Assembly: GCA_017962495.1 (NCBI GenBank)
Contig: JAGCVH010000094.1
Span: 45,287-109,286, forward strand
DNA length: 64,000 nt
Origin: Bacteroidaceae bacterium
Lineage (GTDB): Bacteria > Bacteroidota > Bacteroidia > Bacteroidales > Bacteroidaceae
Direction: 5' to 3'
Position numbers and translations under genes: made by a program. Below the pieces are notes generated by a model. It was given only the letters and a program-made list of their open reading frames with translations. It ran no database searches and was not told the origin of the DNA. Every line of letters starts with the position of its first letter. Positions within the stretch are counted from its first letter, which is position 1. Below, in pieces: positions 43,691-52,944 of this stretch.

Positions 43691-44764
43691 CTATTCTATG
43701 TTCAGTTGGGTCTGCGCCTCCGTCATCATGCGTCGCATGGTGGCAGCATTCTCCTTCGGACATATCATCAGCACATCGCCTTCCTCCACTACGACATAGT
43801 CTTTCAGACCGTCGATGATGACAGTATGGTTTCTGGGCATACGAATGATATTGCCCTGGCAGTTGGTGAGGAGGGCGCGGGTGTCAAGCAGTATGTTGCC
43901 CTGTTCGTCTGTCGATTGGTTATTGCTTACTGTCCCCCAAGTGCCGAGGTCTGCCCATCCAAAGTGACATTCATAGACATAGACATTCTCGCTCTTTTCC
44001 ATGATATTCATGTCAACACTTAATTTAGGCAGTACGCTAAAGAATTCGGGAAGAAACTTGGGAGCAGCAGTTTCGGCTTCTGCCATCATCTCGGGAATCT
44101 CTATCTGATATTCGGGTACCAATTTGTAGATGTTATCGAGCATGGCATCGACGTTGAAGACAAAGATACCTGTGTTCCATAGGAAACTACCATCTTGCAA
44201 GAAGATTTCGGCATATTGCAATTCAGGCTTTTCAGTAAAGGTCTTCAGTCGGGAAATGTTTTTCTGATCGGTTTCTTCACCCATCTGTACATAACCATAG
44301 CCTGTTTCTGGTCGGGTAGGACGTAGGCCCATCACGAGCAAGCGATTGCCTTTTGATACAAAGTCAAGTGCTTGCTTAACATCGTTTTGGAATTGTTCGT
44401 CATTCAATATCAGTTGATCGACGGGCGAAACGATGAGGTTGGCTCGTGGGTCAGTTTTCTTAATAACAACCGTTCCCCATGCCACGCTGGCTAAGGTTCC
44501 ACGGTGCAAAGGCTCTTTCAGGATGTGAGTCTCATCTACATTTGGCAGTTGCTCGTGGATGTACGGCAGATAGTCGACATTGGTAGAGATGTAGATATGA
44601 TCGGCAGGCATAAACCGTAAGAAACGGTCATAGGTTTCCTGCAAGAGTGTCTTCCCCGTGCCAAAGATGTCGATGAATTGCTTGGGGAAGCTCTTGCGGC
44701 TCATAGGCCATAGGCGACTGCCGATGCCGCCGGCCAATATAAGACAATAATTGTGATTTTCCAT
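43691..44764 (-). CDS. manC: Mannose-1-phosphate guanylyltransferase
   Basis: 357 residues, cytoplasmic. The nucleotidyltransferase motif LILAGGIGSRLWPMSRKSFPKQF is at the N-terminus, and FTEKPELQYA, FLWNTGIFVF and FGWADLGTWGT follow as in GDP-mannose pyrophosphorylases. It makes GDP-mannose from mannose-1-phosphate and GTP for glycan, fucose or O-antigen synthesis. The length fits the one-domain type without the phosphomannose isomerase part; the C-terminal beta-helix-like segment VIRMPRNHTVIIDGLKDYVVVEE is present. It lies 57 bp after the HIT gene and 32 bp before the sialidase. Confidence 0.93.
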   Translation of the reverse strand: MENHNYCLILAGGIGSRLWPMSRKSFPKQFIDIFGTGKTLLQETYDRFLRFMPADHIYISTNVDYLPYIHEQLPNVDETHILKEPLHRGTLASVAWGTVVIKKTDPRANLIVSPVDQLILNDEQFQNDVKQALDFVSKGNRLLVMGLRPTRPETGYGYVQMGEETDQKNISRLKTFTEKPELQYAEIFLQDGSFLWNTGIFVFNVDAMLDNIYKLVPEYQIEIPEMMAEAETAAPKFLPEFFSVLPKLSVDMNIMEKSENVYVYECHFGWADLGTWGTVSNNQSTDEQGNILLDTRALLTNCQGNIIRMPRNHTVIIDGLKDYVVVEEGDVLMICPKENAATMRRMMTEAQTQLNIE

Positions 44765-44821
44765 GGAGTTATAGGAGACTCTCAGAGTAGTAAGACTTAA
44801 TGGAGAGGAGTCAGAACATAG

Positions 44822-45220
44822 TTATTGCTTCTCGAAGGCTTTGCGAATGGCGTCGGCCACGCATTGCATCTCTTCGGGAGAGAACTGTTTCTTGGGATTG
44901 GCAAAGTTGAGGTCGCCTTCGCTTTGCATGGGTACAAGATGGATGTGTGCATGAGGCACTTCCAGTCCCAGTACAGCTTGTCCCACCTTGCGACAAGGAA
45001 GAACCTCCTTGATGGCTTCGGCCACATGCTTGGCAAAAACCTGCATGGCTCCGATTTCCTCGTCGGTCAGGTCGAAGAAGTAGTCAACCTCGCGCTTGGG
45101 TATAACTAATGTATGTCCTTTGGCCAGTGGTGCAATGTCGAGGAATGCATAGAAACGATCGTCCTCAGCACACTTATAGCTGGGAATCTCTCCTGCTACT
45201 ATCTTTGAGAATATGGTCAT
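44822..45220 (-). CDS. HIT family nucleotide hydrolase/transferase
   Basis: 132 residues. The start MTIFSKIVAGEIPSYKCAED and the catalytic triad motif HAHIHLVPM (about residues 96-104) are diagnostic of Hint-type HIT proteins, which split nucleoside phosphoramidates and related compounds. It lies 31 bp downstream of greA, a frequent pairing in Bacteroidales. Confidence 0.94.
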   Translation of the reverse strand: MTIFSKIVAGEIPSYKCAEDDRFYAFLDIAPLAKGHTLVIPKREVDYFFDLTDEEIGAMQVFAKHVAEAIKEVLPCRKVGQAVLGLEVPHAHIHLVPMQSEGDLNFANPKKQFSPEEMQCVADAIRKAFEKQ

Positions 45221-45251
45221 GGGAGTTATGGGATTATAGTGGTTATGAAAA

Positions 45252-45722
45252 CTAAAGGTCGAAGGTGATGCTAGTTATTTCCAGTTCTACCATGCCTGCG
45301 GGCACTTTGATGTTGGCAACATCGCCTACGTGCTTGCCCAGCAAACCTTGTGCGATAGGGGTACCGACACTGATCTTTCCTTCGCGCAGGTTAGCCTCGC
45401 TCTCGCTAACGATGGTATATTTCATCTGCATCCCGTTTTTGCGATTCTTCAATCCAACGGTGGCCAACATCTGTACACTGCTGGTGTCCAGCGTCTTCGT
45501 GTCGATAATCTTGGCCTCCATAATGGTCTGTTTCAGCAAAGCAATCTTGTTTTCCAACTTTGCCTGATACTCTTTGGCTGCATCGTATTCAGCATTCTCG
45601 CTCAAATCACCCTTGTCGCGTGCTTCGGCGATGGCAGCACTTGCAGCGAGTCTTTCGACACTTTCCAAGTGTTGCAATTCTGCTACTAATTTATCGTAGC
45701 CTTGTTGTGACATGTATGCCAT
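45252..45722 (-). CDS. greA: Transcription elongation factor GreA
   Basis: 156 residues. An N-terminal antiparallel coiled coil (MAYMSQQGYDKLVAELQHLE ... DKGDLSENAEYDAAKEYQAKLENKIALLKQTI) carries the acidic tip residues in DLSENAEYDAAKE. The C-terminal FKBP-like domain has TYTIV-like VGLKNRKNGMQMKYTIV and SVGTPIAQGLLGKHVGDVANIKVP. It reactivates backtracked RNA polymerase. It leads the run greA-HIT-manC-sialidase. Confidence 0.95.
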   Translation of the reverse strand: MAYMSQQGYDKLVAELQHLESVERLAASAAIAEARDKGDLSENAEYDAAKEYQAKLENKIALLKQTIMEAKIIDTKTLDTSSVQMLATVGLKNRKNGMQMKYTIVSESEANLREGKISVGTPIAQGLLGKHVGDVANIKVPAGMVELEITSITFDL

Positions 45723-45767
45723 GATAATTTACTATTTTACTATTTACAATTTAACGATAGTCAAAAG

Positions 45768-45801
45768 AAGAATCCCGACGAATTGCTTCATCGGAATCCT
45801 T
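45768..45801 (-). terminator. Terminator of the GH51 gene
   Basis: On the minus strand all 15 positions of the stem around a GCAA loop pair (with G-U pairs), followed by CTTTTG. It lies 68 nt past the GH51 stop and before greA. Confidence 0.85.
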
Positions 45802-45869
45802 TCTTTATTGTTCTCGGGGCAAAGTTAGGAACAAAAAACGTATGTTCCAAACTTTTCAACTAATTTTAA

Positions 45870-47858
45870 CTATTTTTTTACCTTATATACGTAGAATGAC
45901 TTAGCAGGCAGGCTGACCATAATGGCATTTCCACCTTGTCCCACGCGTTCGGCATTCTCTTCTTTCGGCTCGATGGCGTTGGGATTGTCAACTGTATTTT
46001 CCAAGTCGTACTGGCTCAGGTCGAGTTTGATAACGCTGGCTTCCGAGATTTGCTTCATGCCCTTGAGTACGACGCTGACTGTCTTGGGTTGGTCGAAGGT
46101 GTTCACCAACTTTACAATATATTCAGCCTTATCCTTGTCCCATACGGCTGAGGCCAGCACGCCATCCTCACCCTTCCCTGGGAAGTTTGTCTGTTGGATG
46201 GGCAGTACGTTTGTACCCTTGTTCTGGGCATAGAGGGCCTGTACCCAATAGCTGGCACTCTTGGCAACGCGCAGGTTGTCGTACCATATCATGTCGGGAC
46301 GCCACTGCCATCCATCGACATGGCTGAACAGCGGGGCATAGGTGGCCATGTGCACAATGTCGGCATTGCGCTCAAGGCCTGTCATAAAGGCAGCTTCGTA
46401 AATGCTGGCACCGGCATGGTTCCACTTCTTACCTCGATCGTGGCAAGCATATTCACCGGCAAATACCTTTGGTCCCTTGCGGTCATATTTGTCGTAACGG
46501 TTCCACTCGTTTTTGAACCAAGAGATAGGACGATAGAAGTGCTCATCGACGAGATCAGCCTTTTGGCGCTTCATAGCTTCCCAACCAATCTCGAAGTTGT
46601 GGCCTTCTGCATCAGGGCCACTAGTGCCAATGATCTTGATTTCGGGATGAATCTTACGCACGGCATCGGCAACTATCTTCACACGCTTAAAGTAAGGATC
46701 TGCCCATTGCTCGTTGCCAATGGCAAGCAGTTTCATGTTGAAAGAGGCAGGGTGTCCCATCTCGGCACGCAGTTTTCCCCACTTGGTGTCTGTACTTCCG
46801 TTGGCAAACTCAATAAGGTCAAGGCAGTCGTCGATGAAGGGTTGCAATCCCTCGACGGTAGCAGGAGCATGGGCGTTATCACCATTCTGGAACTGGCATG
46901 CCATACCAACATTCAGAACGGGCAGGGGTTCGGCACCAATCTCCTCACTCAGGAGGAAGAATTCGTAGAAGCCGAGGCCATAACTCTGGAAATAGTCGGG
47001 ATAGTAGCGATAGGTGAAGGTGCACTCCCAGCGGTTTTTGTTCAACGGACGATTTTCAACAGGGCCTACTGAGTTCTTCCAGTTGTAACGATTGTCCAGC
47101 GTTACGCCTTCAACGATGCAACCACCAGGGAAACGGAATACACCTGGCTTCATGTCGGCAAGAGCCTGAGCCAAGTCTTTACGCATACCGTTTTCGTGTC
47201 CCTTCCAAGTATCGACGGGGAATAGGCTGATATGCTCCACATCTACTGTGCCTCGTCCACTGCGACCGTTTTCCTCACACATAAGGACTCGCAACTGGGC
47301 TTTGTCGACAGTGCGATTCGGTTTAAGGATGACGGTGTACTTCTGCCAATCGCTCGATGTTACCTTGACGTCCTGCTGGCAGAACTCCTGATGCTCGTCG
47401 TTGGTGTAGGGTTCCACCAATTGAACACGCAGCATCTGGGTCCTTCCCTCGGGTACACGTGCATAGACACTAAAGCGGTATTCCTTGTTCTGTTCCACAC
47501 CAATGCCGAAGTAGCCTTCGTTCTGCAGACCTGTCCACCAGTCGTTGTGGTTCATTGTGCTGAGGCGAGCATAGTGAGGATTGCGGTCAAACGGACCATC
47601 GTTCTTAATTTCCACCTTACCAAAGGCTTGCCATCCCATCAAGTGGTCGGGAGTGAATTCAAAAGAGCGATTCTTAACGAGCTCGCCATAAAGTCCACCG
47701 TCGGCGGCAAAGTTGATATCCTCGAAGAAAATACCGTACATCGTGGATTGAACTACAGCTCCAGGCTTCTGGGTGTCAATGGTTACGGTGTAATCTTGTG
47801 CCCATGCTCCCATGCTGATGGCTAACATGGCACTTAGTGCTAATCTTTTTAACTGCAT
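45870..47858 (-). CDS. Secreted GH51 alpha-L-arabinofuranosidase
   Basis: 662 residues; signal peptide MQLKRLALSAMLAISMGAWAQ. The family opening YGIFFEDINFAADGGLYGELVKN is followed by a CBM-like insert (about 70-200), the TIM barrel with LLAIGNEQWADPYF (acid/base Glu, about 374) and VFAGEYACHD (nucleophile Glu, about 466), and the C-terminal beta-sandwich ending SLPAKSFYVYKVKK. It removes arabinofuranose side chains from arabinoxylan, arabinan or arabinogalactan. It stands alone between terminators and fits the GH43 and GH3 enzymes elsewhere in the window. Confidence 0.92.
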   Translation of the reverse strand: MQLKRLALSAMLAISMGAWAQDYTVTIDTQKPGAVVQSTMYGIFFEDINFAADGGLYGELVKNRSFEFTPDHLMGWQAFGKVEIKNDGPFDRNPHYARLSTMNHNDWWTGLQNEGYFGIGVEQNKEYRFSVYARVPEGRTQMLRVQLVEPYTNDEHQEFCQQDVKVTSSDWQKYTVILKPNRTVDKAQLRVLMCEENGRSGRGTVDVEHISLFPVDTWKGHENGMRKDLAQALADMKPGVFRFPGGCIVEGVTLDNRYNWKNSVGPVENRPLNKNRWECTFTYRYYPDYFQSYGLGFYEFFLLSEEIGAEPLPVLNVGMACQFQNGDNAHAPATVEGLQPFIDDCLDLIEFANGSTDTKWGKLRAEMGHPASFNMKLLAIGNEQWADPYFKRVKIVADAVRKIHPEIKIIGTSGPDAEGHNFEIGWEAMKRQKADLVDEHFYRPISWFKNEWNRYDKYDRKGPKVFAGEYACHDRGKKWNHAGASIYEAAFMTGLERNADIVHMATYAPLFSHVDGWQWRPDMIWYDNLRVAKSASYWVQALYAQNKGTNVLPIQQTNFPGKGEDGVLASAVWDKDKAEYIVKLVNTFDQPKTVSVVLKGMKQISEASVIKLDLSQYDLENTVDNPNAIEPKEENAERVGQGGNAIMVSLPAKSFYVYKVKK

Positions 47859-47960
47859 AGTATGTAAGTTTTATGTGTTTTCTTGTTTTCGGACGTAAAT
47901 ATACGAATAATAATTGGTATGGTCAAAATTATGGTCGAAAATTGCAATGATGTGAAAATA

Positions 47961-49844
47961 TCAGCGCAAACCATCAGCTCCGATTTCAACTTTTCGTCGA
48001 ATTAGGCCTTGCCGCACGATATAAAGACCTCGTGGTAACATGTTGAGGTCGTGACCACAATATTGTCCATTCATTCGGAATACCTCGTAAGGACGGTTGT
48101 AGTTGATGTTTGTGGGGATAGTGGTTTCGGCTATGCTGTCGGTGGGTGATATATATTCGTATCCAAGTTTGTTGTCCATCCATGTGATACGCTTTTGAAT
48201 GAAGCGTCGGACGTTCTCGACTTCAGCATCATAGCTACCCCATAGTGTGGGGTTCTGATGAACCTTTTGGTTCATGATAGGCCAGCGCAAGAAGTTGAGA
48301 CGCTGCGACGATTGTAGCATGTCGGAGAGAGAGTCGGTATATGCAATAAGATATTCTTCAGTAAGCCCTCCCTGTCGTGCTTCGTCCCATATTTCAAGCA
48401 TACGTTTCTTGGCTGGGACATTACTAATCACGATTTTGTCGACAAAACTTTTCATATTGCCAGTATAGCTTCCTCCACTGCGGTAGACATAGTCACTCTT
48501 GTTGGTGACAGGGTAGGTGCGTTTATCGTTTTCGAAGGCTAAGTCGAAGTCCCATACGGGTCCTGTAAATATGGTGTCATTCTGCCTTTGCTTGTACATG
48601 AACACACTCCAATAAGTGTCAGTGTTTCCCGACAGCTCACCTACTAGGAAATGGCGTAGGAAAGTATTGAGGTCCAGATATTGGTTCCATTGCCTCTCCA
48701 TCGTATTGAAGTGGTTCTTGATGTAGCTAAACTGTTCGGTTGTGATGCTATCGGAAGAAGGCGATTTGACGGTAACAGGATTACCTTGTGAGGACTTAAA
48801 CCATGAAGTTCCTTCACTGGCATAGGCATCTATCTCAAAGAAATAGCCTCCACTCAGGGCCACTCCACTGTTATCCTGTGGAGTCATTTCTTCGATGTCA
48901 ACGCGCTTCTTATTAACCTCTACTTGGTCGCATAATTGATAGTTACCCTTGTACTCGCCATTCAATAAAACATCTACGGACTGTGCGTAAGGGGTGTAGG
49001 GCATACTCATACGTCGACTAAGTTCAAAAGCCAATAGGTTTCGAAGTAGGGTTTTGTCACCGTAATTGTTGATGAGTGTCCACTTTTTTGCCTTAGCAGG
49101 TGCATCCAAAACTTGTTGTTTTTTGTCGAATTTGATGCGATAAGGACGTTTGGGGAATGTGCGTGAACCATTTCCACGTTCTCGAATGCTACCTGGCTCG
49201 GACAGAATAGAGCCATCTGTACCTATGATAGTTAGTATAGCCTCAATATTGTGCTCTTTGTCATACGGAATCTCACCATTTTGCGTATGGATGGTGACCA
49301 AGGGCAGGTTTGTGGGGCGGTACAGGCGACTATAGTCACCAGCACCTTCATGCCCGTAGAATTCCAATTCGGCAATATTACAGCGTACATCGGATGGCCC
49401 TATATATCGGACATAGCGAAAACCAACCGAGCAGTCAACATCGGAAAACGACATTTCACCTATTGTTCCCCGCTCATCGATAATGTATAGAGGAAGGGCG
49501 TCCATGAAATCCTCTCGGTTAGCCCCTTCAAAGACTCCCAGTATTACGCGACTAGGACCGTCATTACTACTGCGTGGCGACCAACCCACCCGAGTGATGA
49601 CGTGTGGAGTTCCTAAGTCTAAACCAACCCATGTGTAACTGCGATCATAAGAAGCATAGAAGGTACTGAATTTTCCATCAAATGCCATTTCACAAGTATT
49701 TACCGACGTGGACATCGTCCCTGTCGAGTAGTCGATGGCTGGGCTTCCGATGATGGTTCCTGTTAGTTTGCTGTCAGCTTTGGCAGTTGGATGGAAACCT
49801 ATCGTAAGCAATATAACGGAAAGGAGTAATTCTCTTAGTCTCAT
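47961..49844 (-). CDS. CotH kinase family protein with discoidin-like domain and T9SS tail
   Basis: 627 residues; signal peptide to about residue 23. Residues about 25-175 are a F5/8-type C-like domain (SVNTCEMAFDGKFSTFYAS...WVGLDLGTPHVITRVGWSPR). Then comes CotH: RPYRIKFDKKQQ, KKWTLINNYGDKTLLRNLLAFELSRRM, VDVLLNGEYKGNYQLCDQVEV, YFFEIDAY and the acidic GPVWDFDLAFEND, which carries the metal-binding DFD. CotH kinases phosphorylate secreted proteins in spore formers; Bacteroidetes members are secreted and their targets are unknown. The end MLPRGLYIVRQGLIRRKVEI is a degenerate T9SS signal. Its own promoter lies at 49879-49910. Confidence 0.88.
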   Translation of the reverse strand: MRLRELLLSVILLTIGFHPTAKADSKLTGTIIGSPAIDYSTGTMSTSVNTCEMAFDGKFSTFYASYDRSYTWVGLDLGTPHVITRVGWSPRSSNDGPSRVILGVFEGANREDFMDALPLYIIDERGTIGEMSFSDVDCSVGFRYVRYIGPSDVRCNIAELEFYGHEGAGDYSRLYRPTNLPLVTIHTQNGEIPYDKEHNIEAILTIIGTDGSILSEPGSIRERGNGSRTFPKRPYRIKFDKKQQVLDAPAKAKKWTLINNYGDKTLLRNLLAFELSRRMSMPYTPYAQSVDVLLNGEYKGNYQLCDQVEVNKKRVDIEEMTPQDNSGVALSGGYFFEIDAYASEGTSWFKSSQGNPVTVKSPSSDSITTEQFSYIKNHFNTMERQWNQYLDLNTFLRHFLVGELSGNTDTYWSVFMYKQRQNDTIFTGPVWDFDLAFENDKRTYPVTNKSDYVYRSGGSYTGNMKSFVDKIVISNVPAKKRMLEIWDEARQGGLTEEYLIAYTDSLSDMLQSSQRLNFLRWPIMNQKVHQNPTLWGSYDAEVENVRRFIQKRITWMDNKLGYEYISPTDSIAETTIPTNINYNRPYEVFRMNGQYCGHDLNMLPRGLYIVRQGLIRRKVEIGADGLR

Positions 49845-49878
49845 GCGTTTAGTGTGGGTGGAACTAGGATTCCGTTCG

Positions 49879-49910
49879 CAAAGTTAAGGCTTTATTTGCA
49901 TACGTGCAAA
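49879..49910 (-). promoter_or_regulatory. Promoter of the CotH gene
   Basis: Minus strand TAACTTTG (49879-49886) and TTTG (49907-49910), 20-bp spacer; 34 nt before the start. Confidence 0.85.
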
Positions 49911-49984
49911 CCATATCTTATAAAGTTTCGGTCGGCAAGATGAGACTAATATGAGGGCTAAGCAAAAAATAAAGTGGGTTTTAT

Positions 49985-50015
49985 TTTGTTCTTATCTCGG
50001 ATTGCCGTACCTTTG
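49985..50015 (+). promoter_or_regulatory. Promoter of glmM-nagA
   Basis: TTTG (49985-49988), 19 bp, TACCTTTG (50008-50015); a full consensus match, 71 nt before the glmM start. Confidence 0.87.
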
Positions 50016-50086
50016 TAAAGCAAAAACGCTAATATATAATAATGTATTGCGCGCGAAAAAGGACTTAATATTAATAATACTCTGAT

Positions 50087-51475
50087 ATGACACTGGTTAA
50101 ATCAATTTCAGGCATTCGCGGAACCATTGGAGGCCGCACGGGAGATACATTGAATCCCCTCGACATAGTGAAGTTTACAACAGCTTATGCTACCATTATT
50201 CGTCGTACGACAAAGGTTACTTCGAACAAAATCGTGGTTGGTCGCGACGCTCGTATTTCGGGTGAAATGGTGAAAAATGTTGTATGCGGAACCCTGATGG
50301 GTATGGGCTTTGATGTGGTTTACATAGGTCTGGCTACCACACCCACAACGGAGATTGCCGTCACAATGGAAGGAGCTTGTGGAGGCATCATCCTGACAGC
50401 CAGTCATAACCCTCGTATGTGGAATGCCTTGAAACTGTTGAACGAGAAGGGCGAGTTCCTGAACAAAGCTGAGGGAGAGGAGGTATTACGTATAGCTGAG
50501 GCAGAAGACTTCGAATATGCCGATGTTGATCACCTGGGCAAACTCATTGAAGATGATTCATACGACCAGAAGCATATCGATATGGTGCTTAATCTCGACC
50601 TCGTTGATGTTGAAGCAATCAAGAAGGCAAACTTCCGCGTAGCTTTTGACTCCGTGAATTCTGTCGGTGGTGTTATCCTGCCCCAACTCTTTAAGGCATT
50701 AGGTGTGGAGCATGTGACGGGTTTGTTTACTGAACCTACTGGTGACTTCCAGCACAATCCTGAGCCTTTGGAGAAGAATCTGGCCGATATTAAAGCACTG
50801 ATGCAGAAGGGCGAACATGATATTGGTTTCGTTGTTGACCCCGATGTCGATCGTTTAGCTCTTTTCTGCGAAGACGGCACCATGTATGGCGAAGAATATA
50901 CTTTGGTGACTGTGGCCGATTACATTCTTCAGCATACTCCCGGCAACACCGTTTCGAATCTTAGTTCAACCCGTGCCCTGCGCGATGTTACGCGCAAGTT
51001 CGGTTGTGAGTATAATGCTGCTGCTGTAGGTGAAGTGAATGTGGTGACGAAGATGAAGGAAACCAATGCTGTCATTGGTGGTGAGGGTAATGGCGGAGTC
51101 ATCTATCCTGCTGCACACTATGGTCGTGACGCTCTTGTGGGCATTGCTCTCATTTTGACTTATATGGCCAAGAAGGGCATGAAGACGAGCGAACTTAGGG
51201 CTACCTATCCTCCTTATCAAATTGCAAAGAATCGTATCGACCTCACGGCTGGGACCGATGTCGATGCTATCTTGGCTAAGGTGAAGGCAATGTATGCCGG
51301 TAAGGCCGATGTTAACGATATCGATGGCGTGAAACTGGATTTCCCAGACAAGTGGGTACACCTCCGTAAGTCGAACACAGAACCCATAATTCGTGTCTAT
51401 AGTGAGGCAGCAACGATGGAAGAGGCCGACCTGTTGGGCAAACAAATTATGGATGTAGTTTATAGTATGGTATAA
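50087..51475 (+). CDS. glmM: Phosphoglucosamine mutase
   Basis: 462 residues. The catalytic phosphoserine loop TASHNPRMWNALKLL (about residues 104-118), metal-binding loop DPDVDRLALF, sugar-binding GEGNGGVIYP and C-terminal phosphate loop RKSNTEPIIRVYSEA are all in place. GlmM-type enzymes convert glucosamine-6-phosphate to glucosamine-1-phosphate for UDP-GlcNAc. The next gene, nagA, 15 bp on, deacetylates GlcNAc-6-phosphate, making the pair a route from recovered amino sugars to cell wall precursors. Phosphomannomutase activity is the alternative. Confidence 0.88.
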   Translation: MTLVKSISGIRGTIGGRTGDTLNPLDIVKFTTAYATIIRRTTKVTSNKIVVGRDARISGEMVKNVVCGTLMGMGFDVVYIGLATTPTTEIAVTMEGACGGIILTASHNPRMWNALKLLNEKGEFLNKAEGEEVLRIAEAEDFEYADVDHLGKLIEDDSYDQKHIDMVLNLDLVDVEAIKKANFRVAFDSVNSVGGVILPQLFKALGVEHVTGLFTEPTGDFQHNPEPLEKNLADIKALMQKGEHDIGFVVDPDVDRLALFCEDGTMYGEEYTLVTVADYILQHTPGNTVSNLSSTRALRDVTRKFGCEYNAAAVGEVNVVTKMKETNAVIGGEGNGGVIYPAAHYGRDALVGIALILTYMAKKGMKTSELRATYPPYQIAKNRIDLTAGTDVDAILAKVKAMYAGKADVNDIDGVKLDFPDKWVHLRKSNTEPIIRVYSEAATMEEADLLGKQIMDVVYSMV

Positions 51476-51490
51476 TAGAATTAAGAGACT

Positions 51491-52654
51491 ATGTTAACTC
51501 AAATCATCAATGGTCGCATTCTGACCCCACAGGGTTGGCTGAAGGATGGTAGCATTATCCTTCGCGACAATAAGATTCTGGAAGTAACAAACTGCGACCT
51601 TGCCATTATCGGTGCCAACATTATTGACGCTAAGGGCATGTCTGTGGTTCCTGGAGGAATTGAGATGCATGTGCATGGTGGTGGTGGTCGTGATTTTCAG
51701 GAGGGAACAGAAGAAGCCTTCCGAGTTGCCGTTGAGGCTCATGCCAAACATGGTACCACAAGCATCTTCCCCACACTGTCAAGTTCTACCGTGCCAATGA
51801 TTGAACAGGCCGTGGCGACCTGTAACAAGTTGATGAAGGAGGAAGATAGCCCTATATTGGGTTTGCACCTCGAGGGACATTATCTCAATCCTTTGAAGGC
51901 TGGTGCGCAGATTCCTGAATGGATAAAGGATCCCGATCCCAACGAATACATCCCCATTGTAGAGAATAGTCCATGTCTGCGTCGTTGGGATGCTGCTCCT
52001 GAGTTGCCCGGTGCCATTCAATTTGGTAAATTCTGTGCTGAAAAGGGCATCCTGCCAAGTATTGCCCACACGCATGCTGAGTTCAGTGATGTAAAGACGG
52101 CATTTGAGGCAGGCTTTACTCATGTTACCCACTTCTACAATGCAATGCCTGGTTTCCATAACAAGCAAGGGTACAAGTACGAGGGAACTGTCGAAAGTGT
52201 TTACCTTATTGACGACATGACTATCGAGTGTGTGGCAGACGGCATTCATGTGCCTCCTACGATTTTGCGCATGGCTTATAAGATTAAGGGTGTTGAGCGT
52301 ATGGCACTTATCACTGACGCATTGGCTGTTGCAGCTGCTCCTGCCGATGCTGTCGCCTTCGATCCTCGTGTCATTGTTGAGGACGGTGTTGCCAAGTTGA
52401 GTGATCGTTCGGCTTTGGCAGGTTCCATTGCTACAACCGATCGCCTGATACGTGTGGCTGTACAGCAGGCCGAGATTCCTCTAGAGGATGCCGTTCGTAT
52501 GGTTAGCGAGACTCCGTCGCTCATCATGAAGGTCAATGATCGTAAGGGCACCCTACAGCGTGGAAAGGATGCCGATGTTATGATTTTGGACGACAAACTC
52601 GACATCCGTTGTATCTGGCAAATGGGTAAGATAATTGAAAATACACTGTTTTAA
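51491..52654 (+). CDS. nagA: N-acetylglucosamine-6-phosphate deacetylase
   Basis: 387 residues, amidohydrolase fold. PGGIEMHVHGGGGRDFQEGT carries the HxH metal motif; LGLHLEGHYLNPLKAGAQ the metal Glu; SIAHTHAEFSD and THVTHFYNAMPGFHNKQ further His ligands; ITDALAVAA the catalytic Asp. It converts GlcNAc-6-P to glucosamine-6-P, the substrate of NagB (54394-55185) or GlmM. It is co-directional with glmM, 15 bp apart. No terminator follows; the next signals belong to the trpB2 leader. Confidence 0.94.
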   Translation: MLTQIINGRILTPQGWLKDGSIILRDNKILEVTNCDLAIIGANIIDAKGMSVVPGGIEMHVHGGGGRDFQEGTEEAFRVAVEAHAKHGTTSIFPTLSSSTVPMIEQAVATCNKLMKEEDSPILGLHLEGHYLNPLKAGAQIPEWIKDPDPNEYIPIVENSPCLRRWDAAPELPGAIQFGKFCAEKGILPSIAHTHAEFSDVKTAFEAGFTHVTHFYNAMPGFHNKQGYKYEGTVESVYLIDDMTIECVADGIHVPPTILRMAYKIKGVERMALITDALAVAAAPADAVAFDPRVIVEDGVAKLSDRSALAGSIATTDRLIRVAVQQAEIPLEDAVRMVSETPSLIMKVNDRKGTLQRGKDADVMILDDKLDIRCIWQMGKIIENTLF

Positions 52655-52695
52655 AAGCCTATTTTTAAATTAGTTATAAAAAATTTGCCCAAAAG

Positions 52696-52727
52696 TTTGA
52701 TGGAATAAAAGATAATGCATAACTTTG
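52696..52727 (+). promoter_or_regulatory. Promoter of the trpB2 leader transcript
   Basis: TTTG (52696-52699), 20 bp, TAACTTTG (52720-52727). The start of transcription should fall near 52734, about 25 nt before the leader-peptide ATG and 210 nt before trpB2. Confidence 0.87.
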
Positions 52728-52758
52728 CTGTCGAATTGAAACAAATAGAGTTACTAAT

Positions 52759-52812
52759 ATGAGAAATGTTAACTTTTGGTGGTGGCAAAACTCGGGGTTC
52801 AAAGAATCGTGA
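52759..52812 (+). CDS. Tryptophan-rich leader peptide of trpB2 (candidate attenuator)
   Basis: A 17-codon ORF, MRNVNFWWWQNSGFKES, with three consecutive TGG codons at 52777-52785, lying between a consensus promoter and an intrinsic terminator, all upstream of a tryptophan synthase beta gene. This is the arrangement of ribosome-mediated trp attenuation. Possible alternative pairs: GTGGC at the last Trp codon (52782-52786) with GCCGC (52820-52824), and AGCC (52819-52822) with GGCT in the terminator's 5' arm (52855-52858). A ribosome stalled at the Trp codons could free the latter to act as antiterminator. These pairings are short and unproven; the peptide itself is clear. Confidence 0.78.
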   Translation: MRNVNFWWWQNSGFKES

Positions 52813-52850
52813 GAAGATAGCCGCATACCCATAAGTAAGCATAAAAGATA

Positions 52851-52886
52851 AAGAGGCTTGTCATTCTTACGACAAGCCTCTTTTTT
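52851..52886 (+). terminator. Leader terminator upstream of trpB2
   Basis: A perfect 12-bp stem AAGAGGCTTGTC/GACAAGCCTCTT with an 8-nt loop, then a run of T. It stands between the Trp leader peptide and trpB2, with no second promoter seen before trpB2, so trpB2 expression would need readthrough. Confidence 0.9.
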
Positions 52887-52944
52887 AATGTTTGACTGAA
52901 GAAATATAAAGATAATAATTGTTTAATTCTAAAAATTAGTTGCT

